This document shows positions 56,076-64,000 of a DNA stretch of 64,000 bases, in pieces. The stretch is taken from NCBI GenBank assembly GCA_002914805.1, contig JXTB01000171.1, forward strand, positions 541,391 through 605,390, in the 5' to 3' direction. The notes under the pieces were generated by a model. It saw only the letters and a list, made by a program, of their open reading frames with translations, was not told the origin of the DNA and did not search any database. Made by a program: the position numbers and the translations under genes. Numbering within the stretch: the first letter of the stretch is position 1; every line of letters starts with the position of its first letter. Source of the stretch: Parasponia andersonii (lineage: Eukaryota > Streptophyta > Magnoliopsida > Rosales > Cannabaceae).

Positions 56076-57172
56076 AAGATAGTAAAGATTGTATTCATAC
56101 CATAATAGTTCTAGGCATCCCGTACATTGTCAAGGTATTTCCTAGGTGCTTTCGACCAAAAGCCAGGACCATGTGAAAGAGTTTCCTACTTTGTCGCGGA
56201 CCGTTTCTCCTACAATATGTATGTCCATTTCCCGACAGAATAGGGTAAGCCATCATATTTCTTAAAATCAAAATCTTACCAACCCAGTTTCTGCTTTCTT
56301 TAGGATTTTATTTTATTTTCTATTAACCAAACTAATGGCCAAGTCTAGGATACTATTTCTTGGAGAATCGAAAGTGGGTACCATATTAGTAGCATATCAT
56401 CTCATAAAAACCACTTGCATTTTTTTTTTTTTCAGAAAAAGCACGGATTAGCTTGCCTATGTCAAGAAGGTTTAAGGAGCTAGAGTTCTGATTTTATAAC
56501 ACGTGAGGCACATGTTAAATGGTGGATGAAAAACTACACCACTAACTTTTTCAGTGAACAGTCGAGCTGTAAAGTCATTGATAGTACTCTATATAGTTCG
56601 ATAGGGTATGATACAAGATTCTCTAATGCTTACGTAATTAAATTATAGGCTAGTGTAATAGAAAAAGAAAAAGTATTTTTGGATTTTGAACTAAATATGA
56701 AAACTTACCTAACTCGTGGAGAACAACATATTTACAGCATGACAATGTTCCCTACAGTATGTGAGTGGTCAACACCTGTCCGTGTATGGATTATATTAGT
56801 TTTGTTCTGTAACGGTCTACGCAATACTAGATGCAGAGGCACATAATATATCCATATGAACGTTACGAGCTGTCTCGTAATAAAAGCAATAAACATCACG
56901 AGCTGTCCCATAATAAAACCATTTATCGCTGATACTTTCTTTCTTTTCAGTTCCTTCTTCCGTAACACGAGCTGGGAGGAGGAAGAGATAGGAGGGCTTT
57001 ATGGAGAATGTGGTCAGAAATCCATAATAGAAAACACCCTGTGAAATCACTTAAAAGTGATATATAGGTGTGATGAACTAATGTTTTTTTACGTGTAGCA
57101 ATGAATGTGGGAACAAATTTTGCATTTAACAGATTGTTGACTCTCAAGGAATGCAAATGCCTTCCTTAGATA
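56076..57172. other. Unresolved region with a possible coding relic
   Basis: On plus a T-run ending in CAG near 56435 is followed by a coding-like stretch containing DFITREAHVKWWMKNYTTNF (about 56490-56550). Upstream near 56150-56240 is a frame with VADRFSYNMYVHFPTE. The two are reminiscent of plant mobile-domain or Tat antisense-ORF proteins, but I cannot assign them. A 33-bp repeat (ACGAGCTGTC at 56865 and 56898) is also present. Confidence 0.3.
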
Positions 57173-57599
57173 CCCTTCAACAAAAATCTTGATAAGTGGC
57201 ATTTGGAAATGTTACTCTTACATATTTTTAGTGATATTTATAAAATTAATAACATTTTTAACAAATGTAAAAGATACCTATACGACTAAAACCTCACTAA
57301 ATAATACTTTTTGTAGTATTTATAAAATGCTACTAAATTATATAACTGACACTTTCAAATATTACTAAATTATTTTAAATAATAAATGAAAATATTTTAA
57401 AAACTTAAAAGAAAATCTTTAGTGACTTTTTTAAAATATTACTAAACATATCAACTACGTGAATATTCATTACTAGTTACCAGCTATTTTTCTAGTATCA
57501 AAATAATATATAAAAAATTATTCTTATTTATTTAATCTTCAATAGAAAAAATATATATTACTAAAGTTCAGCTGCTATTTAGTAAACACATGTATATGC

Positions 57600-60500
57600 T
57601 ATATTGAATTAATTTCCGTGGGTTTAAGTTTTTTATTTTTATTTTGACATGTAACATTGGCCATAAAATAAAAAAAGATAAACTAATAAAAAATATTTAT
57701 TACTAAACTAATTCAATTTACATGAATTCCAAATTTCAAAAATTGTATAGAAATTAAGGCTGCAAAAAAAAAAAAGAAAAAAGAAAAAAAAAAAGATCAT
57801 CTGTAAAAGTTGTAAATTGAGTTCTTGACGTTGCTTTGATAGTTCAATGCACTTATCTCATCTGCATATCTCATCAGGTTTCTGAAAATAAATAAATAGG
57901 AGAAAAATAAGTAATATTTCGTTATTGAAAAATAATATAGAAGTTTCCTATAGAAATAAGAAAGAAGAGGGAGGAGATTAACTTACAAATCAAATCTTAT
58001 ATACTTATACTTTCCTTTTTCCCTTCTCTTAATTTTGTGCTCCCATCATTTCTATATCTTTAGAAAGGAATTATACCAGATAAATTTTTTGGATAAATTA
58101 GTGGACCTAATAAAAAATTCAAAGAAAACGTTAAAAAAATTGATAAAAACAAAACAAGTCACAGAAAAAAAAATATGAAATATAAATCTAAATATGAACA
58201 CAAGAATACATTAGTATTAGAAAAGAAAGAAGATAAAGGCTTGAAAAGAAAAAAAGACAAAATCCTGATGAGAGCCACACATTTAATCATCCAAATGTGA
58301 TCATTAGTTAGTGGAGGGGTGAAAACACATTGCTAGGTAAAGGATAAGGGTTAGTAATAGATAAGTTAGTTTTAATTTTAACTTTGTTTCAATTTAGTGG
58401 TAGATAATTTTAGGGCTTCCAAAAAAAAATTTAAGTTAAAATTTACTTGAATTTTTGGGAATCTAGAAAAAAAAATAGAATTTTAAATTCTTTTCTTTTA
58501 GCCATCTTAAAGTTAATTTTTTAATTGAGCTTCTTACAAAATTCTAAGCAAAAAGTATAAAAAATTGAAAAATCCCAAATTAATTTAGAAAAGTACGACT
58601 TTTTCAAAGTCTGTTTAGAAAAATAACATTTCTAATAAATCTTTAGAAACTAGTTGAATTAATTAAGGTAACCAACCTTATTTTTTGAGATAACCGGTCA
58701 AGTTACTCATATAACTTAATTGGTTACTTCAAATATCTTATCAATGAATAAAAATGATATTTTTCTCAATACTTTTAAAAGTTGTATATGCATATTCAAA
58801 ATTTGGAATTTTTCAAATTTTTTGAAAAATTACCCTAAGTTTTAGATGAAACTACACCCCATGCCCATTTTCTAAGCTATGTATTAATAAATATTCTTGT
58901 TTTCATTTTATTGACATACATGTCCCTTTTTAAGTTTTAATAATTTTAGTTTACCATTATGCCCCTATATAAAGTTAATTTGACATATTCATGCATATAA
59001 TTAATTTATCAACACACGTAATTTATTTACCAGTGTATATAATTAATTTACAAGTATATATGATTCATTTACTAATATACGTAATTCGTTTACCATAATA
59101 TATTATTCATTTACTAATATATATAATTAATTTATCGATGTATATAATTCATTTACTATAGTATATATAATTAATTTATCGGTACATATAATTCATATAA
59201 CATAGTATATTATTTATTTGTCAGTGTATATAATTCATTTATCAACTCACATATTTTTATTTACTATAATATATTATTCATTTACCATAGTATATAATTT
59301 ATTTACCGGTGTTTATAATTAATTGATCACTTATAAACTATGGTGAATAATTAATTTACCACTCGCGCACTATTATATATAGTTGTATATAACTCATTTT
59401 TAACTTGTGTAGGATTTTATCTATTGCCAGTTATTTTATTAATTCTCCGAACGTAATTTTCATTTATTTTCTTCAAATAAATTATAACAAATTTATGATT
59501 TATATGCTTCTTCATCTCTTTCAGTAAATAACTTAGTTATCAACCATTTACAGTAAATTTTTCATATTTCACGTCACAAATAAAGCGTACTTCCCGTATT
59601 ACCCATATCACATCGAAATATAATAATATGTATATAATGTATGTAATATATAAACCTGTCTCTTTCATCCGATCTTTGGCTTTCCTCTTTTTTTTCCTCT
59701 CTATTGACAATAGTTATTAGTTGGGTTTTGTTTTTCTTTACTTTTCGATATGGGTTTTGTTTTTTTTTCCAATTTTCATGGTGGGCATCAAAATTAGCAG
59801 GAACTAATGGCCAATTTCAGGATTCTGAGAAGTGGTTTTGCTATTTGATTTGAGTAATTGTGTTGAATTTTGAAGTTTGTAGAGCGTAAAAAGGTGATAG
59901 TTAATAGCAAACTCAGCCATGCTCCGTCTCCGTTGAAAGGGAAAAAAAACCTTGATTAGCCACTGAGAATTCCAATGCTTCTATGGCCACGAAGCACAAC
60001 CTGAGAGAGAGAGAGATAATCGTACTGGTGGTGGCAGAGCAGCCCAAACGGCAGAAATTAAGGAAAAGAGGGCAATTTTAGTATTATATAATATATGAAT
60101 GAGAATGTGATATTTTTGTTCAAAGAATTAGAAAAGGATATTTAGTAACATGGAGCCCTAGAATCACGGCATTTTTGTTCAAAGCCCTAAGTTTTATCAA
60201 ATTTCCTCTTGATTAATTATCAATTTATAGACGTTTCATTATTTTAATTACTTAAGTCGAAACTCTTGTATATAAATTTACACACAAAAAAAAAAAAATT
60301 CTAACTACAAACAATTTCACATGTCGTACAAATTAGTTCTTAGTTTATCTTTTCATGTGTTTTTTGTTTTTTTAGTGGTGGTTTATTCCTTAGATAATTT
60401 ATTAAATAGAAGTTCACTTCCACACATAAAACTAATTTAAAGCTTAGATCTGCTAATGTTATTTTCTAAGCTAAAAAAATTATTAATTTAATATTAATTC

Positions 60501-60700
60501 TTATGACGTTTAATATCTTTAGAAATAACTTATTTATTTTTATCAAAATTGAATACGTGATTAATACAACTTGTATTTAACTAATCTAACAAAACTTAAG
60601 CGGATAAAAAATAATAAAAAGAAAGAAATGCAAGGAATACAATATCCTCTTTTTCCTTATTATCTTTTAATCTAAGTTTAAATTTGTTCTTTTAATTTTT
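57600..60700. other. Interior of the CACTA-like element, no gene
   Basis: AT-rich DNA with poly-A near 57765-57797 and the minisatellite. The stretch at 59640-60200 is slightly richer in GC and has CCTGAGAGAGAGAGAG, resembling a leader of a further old insertion. CCCTAAGTTTTA occurs twice in direct orientation (about 58852 and 60192). No open frame of note. Confidence 0.4.
58980..59390 (+). repeat. AT-rich minisatellite, about 20-22-bp unit
   Basis: Units like TATATAATTCATTTACCAT and TATATAATTAATTTATCGG repeat some sixteen times with variable length and spacing. There is no coding potential. Confidence 0.8.
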
Positions 60701-61035
60701 TTTATTTCTTATAATTATTAATAAGTTAATAAGTTTTATATGAATAAGTAACATTGTTAAAATGTCAAAATTTAGATGCATTTCTTGAATATAATAAAAT
60801 GGCATTTCAAAAATGATACTAAATCAAAATGTTAATGACATTTGAAAAATATTACTAAAGATAAATTTTAGTAGTATTTAAATCTAAATTTTAGAATATG
60901 TATTTAATATATCATAATATCCTTATCAAGTAATGACATTTTTTAAATGCCACTAAATATTTTTATTATTATTGTGGTATTTTCAAGTAAATGTTATTCA
61001 TATTATTGTTGTAGTGACTACAAATAAAAAATGGA

Positions 61036-61187
61036 GAATGATACAAAGATAGTGCTGAACGCGTAATTTTAAAATAAAGTTCCAACATAAGTAACTATTG
61101 CTTATGTATCTGAATGATACAAAGATAGTGCTCAACGCGTAATTTAAAAATAAAGTTCCAATATAAGTAACTATTGCTTATGTATCT
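61036..61187 (+). repeat. 76-bp tandem duplication
   Basis: GAATGATACAAAGATAGTGCT begins at 61036 and 61112, an exact 76-bp shift, with about three differences between copies. It begins 20 bases from the CACTA end at 61016. Confidence 0.92.
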
Positions 61188-61638
61188 CTAGTTCAACTTA
61201 GCTGTTTATTTTACATTTTGCTATATTTCTCATGTATATGTTTGTCATCACCACTTTTTTTTGGCCACGATCGGTCATATGCTGATGCGGCATGACCCAA
61301 CGAAGACAAAATAAAGCATAACGCCGACAACTTGTCATAATAAACTTGTATAAATGGACAAGATGCATATATCTCTAACATTCACGTGTCAGGCAATTCT
61401 GTACAATGTCAACATCAATTAAAACATATCTGTGCATGACAAAAATTATCTTCAATATATAGTCGCTTTGACAATTTTAGGAGACCTCAATTCCATGGGC
61501 AATTTCATATTAAAAACCATTTGGGGATGTCAACTTTCCCATGGTAGCTCATTAAGCCTAACCTAAACCTGCGAGTTGTTGTATACTGACGAAAAGGGTT
61601 CATAAATAAGGTGTCCATCGTTGAAGATGGGGGGCTTT
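61188..61638. other. Spacer, nothing recognised
   Basis: About 450 bases without an open frame, RNA gene or repeat that I can identify. Confidence 0.4.
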
Positions 61639-63863
61639 TGTAAAATGACATTTAATAAAATATCATTTATTCGTAAAATGAAAAAAGAAAATTATTAGCA
61701 AAAATAACTTCTATGCCACCGACTATTAACCTGAACAATTCTAATAACCCAATTTTTAGAGGAGCAAAACTCTGAATATATATATATTTTTAAAAAATAG
61801 ATAAAATATATATATATAGGAGTTTTTCTCTCTCCCTCTCGTCCCTCTCCCTCACTCCCGATCTCACCCTCACTCTCTCTCGTTGCTCTCAGCTGAAGGA
61901 TGAGAAACGAAAGTTGGAGCTGCCATGACCACAGGCTAGCCCGCCAGACCACCGGCAGAGTCCTCTAGTGCCGCCAATAGCTCGTCCCGCCAGTCCTCGG
62001 TCATCGTTGAGCTTCCAATCGCTGAAAAATGCCATTAATGGCGGTGTGGAGTTTTGAATTTCTGGCAATGATTCCGGCCGTTTCAGGCCATGTTCTTGAA
62101 CTTGTTGGGTTCGTATTGTCGAGAGGAATCTCAAGGTACATATTTCACGACTCCATTTTGCTGAATTTGAAAGTCTTCATTTTTGTTTATTTTTGAGCTC
62201 GAGTTTGACTTTTAATCAGACCGTTAGATTTCGTTTTTGTTGTCAGTTTTGAATGTACTCAGAAAATAATGAAATTTGATATATGCATATATATATATTG
62301 ACTATATTTGGTGACCGACACGAAAATCAATATCTAGTGGCTTAGATTTTCTCTAATTTTGTATGACATCAGTCTGATATCAGCTCTGACCTGAATTGGT
62401 CGAGTTATATGGTTAATTTAGCTATTTTGAGCATTAAGAATTCAATGAAGAGGTCAGTTTATTGATTTGAACCACCGTTGAGGAGTTGATTTTTCACAAG
62501 TGAGTGATCGAGGGTAGGAATTGGTTCTTGGCCCTCCGAATGATCGTGCAACGATACCTTGAACATCCAATTGCATGGTATCACTATTTTGGTAAGGTAG
62601 TGATTCGATAACCTCTCTTTTGCATCGGTTTTGAAGAAAACTTATTTTCTACAACATATGAAAACAAATGTGATTTTAGAACTTTTAAATATCTATGATG
62701 GAATTGAATGATATGATTTATATATTGGATTGTTCTGAGACTTTTGTAGGCTATTTTTATGTATGTTAAAATAAGGCCGTTATGCTGCCCATTTTCTTTA
62801 TAAAATTTAATTAATTATTTTATTAAAAAGCAGAGCATCATTTGAACTTAAATTACTATATGACTATTTTTACATGAGTACGAAGTTAGCATCATGGGGT
62901 TTTTACAATGTAGTGTTGCGACTCTACCGATAGTACAAGTCTGTGAATCCGCTCAAGGTATTTCTTCTGATTACCTTTCCATTTAGTAGGCATAGATAAT
63001 GCAATTGTCTCTCCATATTTGGTAGGCGATACACGAGTATCCCCTCCTGTTATGGGCTAGGTATCAGACAAGTTGTATGACACACGTACTGTCAACACCC
63101 TAGTTTCTATTGATAAGAGGTGGTGAACTCAAGAGTATAGGTGGATTTGTGTCATGTGCTTGTGGACTGATTGGTTTTCAAAAAACGGGTGTTTTTGGAT
63201 TAAACTAATCATGTAGAGACTTTTCTATCACTAAAATGGTTTTTAAATGAAGAAACCATTTTCCTACTGAGCTTTCGAACTCATCTCTCCTATTTTCCTT
63301 CCTTTCAGGCGGTTCATTCAAGTTAATTGTCTCAATGGCCAAACAAGTTACTTGATTTACATTTGTGGCCTTATTCTTACTCTTCTTCGGTTAGTCCTTA
63401 TTTATTGTCCTATTCTATTAATTTCTAACTATTTAGTTAAGTTTGTTATTTATGCTAAGTGAATGTATGAGAACATATTTATTACTATTTAAGGATTTGA
63501 TGTATAAACCGAATGCTATGGTTTCAAAAGAGCATATTTTTAAAGTTTTAAATACTTGGAATTTTGACAAACTTTCTAAATTAAATTTTAGACATTCGAA
63601 TTCAAGATTTGAAAATTTATTAAATCAACACCGTAGTTTTATTAAACTAAATTCTTATACAACTTAATTATATTTTCTTAAATTTTAATTGATATATCTA
63701 TTTTTATAAATTAAACTAAAAATATATCCTTTCTAATGATATGATGAATAAAATAAAAAAATGTAAATATTTATTTTCTTCCAAATTTTTATAAATTCAT
63801 TATTTATATTTATATACACCTAAAATTACAAAAAATCACGGAATTAAATTTTAGGTCATGACA
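61639..63863 (+). mobile_element. Solo LTR, same superfamily, diverged
   Basis: The end TTTTAGGTCATGACA (63863) is the inverse of the start of the LTR at 7346. The start is taken at TGTAAAATGACATTTA (61639). A CTCTCTCCCTCTCG leader near 61830, a GC-richer stretch near 61920-62100 and the TCGGTGTC-type middle follow the order of the 27040 LTR. The target duplication is not confirmed (GCAAC follows the right end), so the left edge is approximate. Confidence 0.65.
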
Positions 63864-64000
63864 GCAACCTTTTAGTCCGCTCGCTCTGTCCAGAACGTAT
63901 AGGAATGTGATTTTATGCATGGTTGCTGCACAAGAAGTTGCAATTAATGACCACCCAAGTGCGGTGGTCTCGAGAAGTGATACAGCGAAGACCCACGTGG
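63864..64000. other. Right-edge sequence, no gene recognised
   Basis: These 137 bases end in CCCACGTGG, a G-box-like CACGTG, at the window edge. They are too short to interpret. Confidence 0.3.

Larger units (their letters stand above)
57173..61016. mobile_element. Likely non-autonomous CACTA (En/Spm) element
   Basis: The right end reads ATTGTTGTAGTG (reverse complement CACTACAACAAT), the CACTA terminus. The left end CCCTTCAACAAAAATC is a two-base variant of it. Subterminal repeats of the AGTGGCATTT / AAATGCCACT type are dense at 57190-57460 and in inverse orientation at 60770-60970, as in plant CACTA elements. The 3-bp duplication is not clear (ATA against ACT). No transposase frame is seen in 3.8 kb. 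A minisatellite fills part of the middle. Confidence 0.5.

Noticed and set aside
63443-63667. Open frame of 74 codons on plus
   Set aside because: It lies inside a solo LTR, in AT-rich sequence, with no recognisable motif.

Overview
The window looks like a repeat-dense stretch of a flowering-plant nuclear genome, probably a dicot. It is AT-rich outside one GC-rich block. The only host gene I can recognise is the 5' part of a WAT1-related (nodulin MtN21/EamA) transporter on the minus strand, with plant-type introns. Nearly everything else is transposable-element sequence. I found no rRNA, tRNA, CRISPR array or bacterial-style operon.

Layout from left to right: a solo LTR of a Tat-type Ty3/Gypsy family with matching 5-bp target duplications (217-920); a poorly resolved LTR-like relic (about 930-2290); four exons of the WAT1-related gene (4300 down to 2554), whose 3' exons must lie beyond the left edge if they survive; intergenic DNA; a minus-strand solo LTR containing an assembly gap (7346-~9470); a GC-rich Tat-lineage Ty3/Gypsy element (9761-20911) with gag-pol on plus, two tandem arrays, and an intron-containing antisense ORF on minus; a minus-strand solo LTR with a 1.5-kb internal tandem duplication (21297-25459); an unrecognised coding-like relic (about 25650-26940); a decayed Ty3/Gypsy element with a tRNA-iMet-type primer site (27040-~35040); a Ty1/Copia element (35553-47025) that carries a nested gag-only LTR element (38504-~44528); a second, minus-strand Tat element (about 47600-53093) of the same family as the solo LTR at 217-920; another solo LTR (53686-56075); a likely non-autonomous CACTA element with an AT-rich minisatellite (57173-61016); and a last solo LTR (about 61639-63863).

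Six LTR copies of one Ty3/Gypsy superfamily (7346, 21297, 27040, about 33275, 53686 and 61639) lie in 64 kb, four of them with no internal region. This shows repeated insertion followed by LTR-LTR recombination. By eye, LTR divergence orders the insertions: the 27-35 kb element is oldest (about 15% in a sampled block), then the Copia element (about 10%), then the gag-only element nested inside it (about 6%), with the Tat element at 9.8-20.9 kb youngest (about 4% over the short stretch available).

I did not find a convincing new host system. The features most worth following are the antisense, intron-bearing ORF in the Tat element, the gag-only LTR element nested in Copia, several precise tandem arrays inside LTRs and untranslated regions, and a GC-AG intron in the WAT1-related gene.
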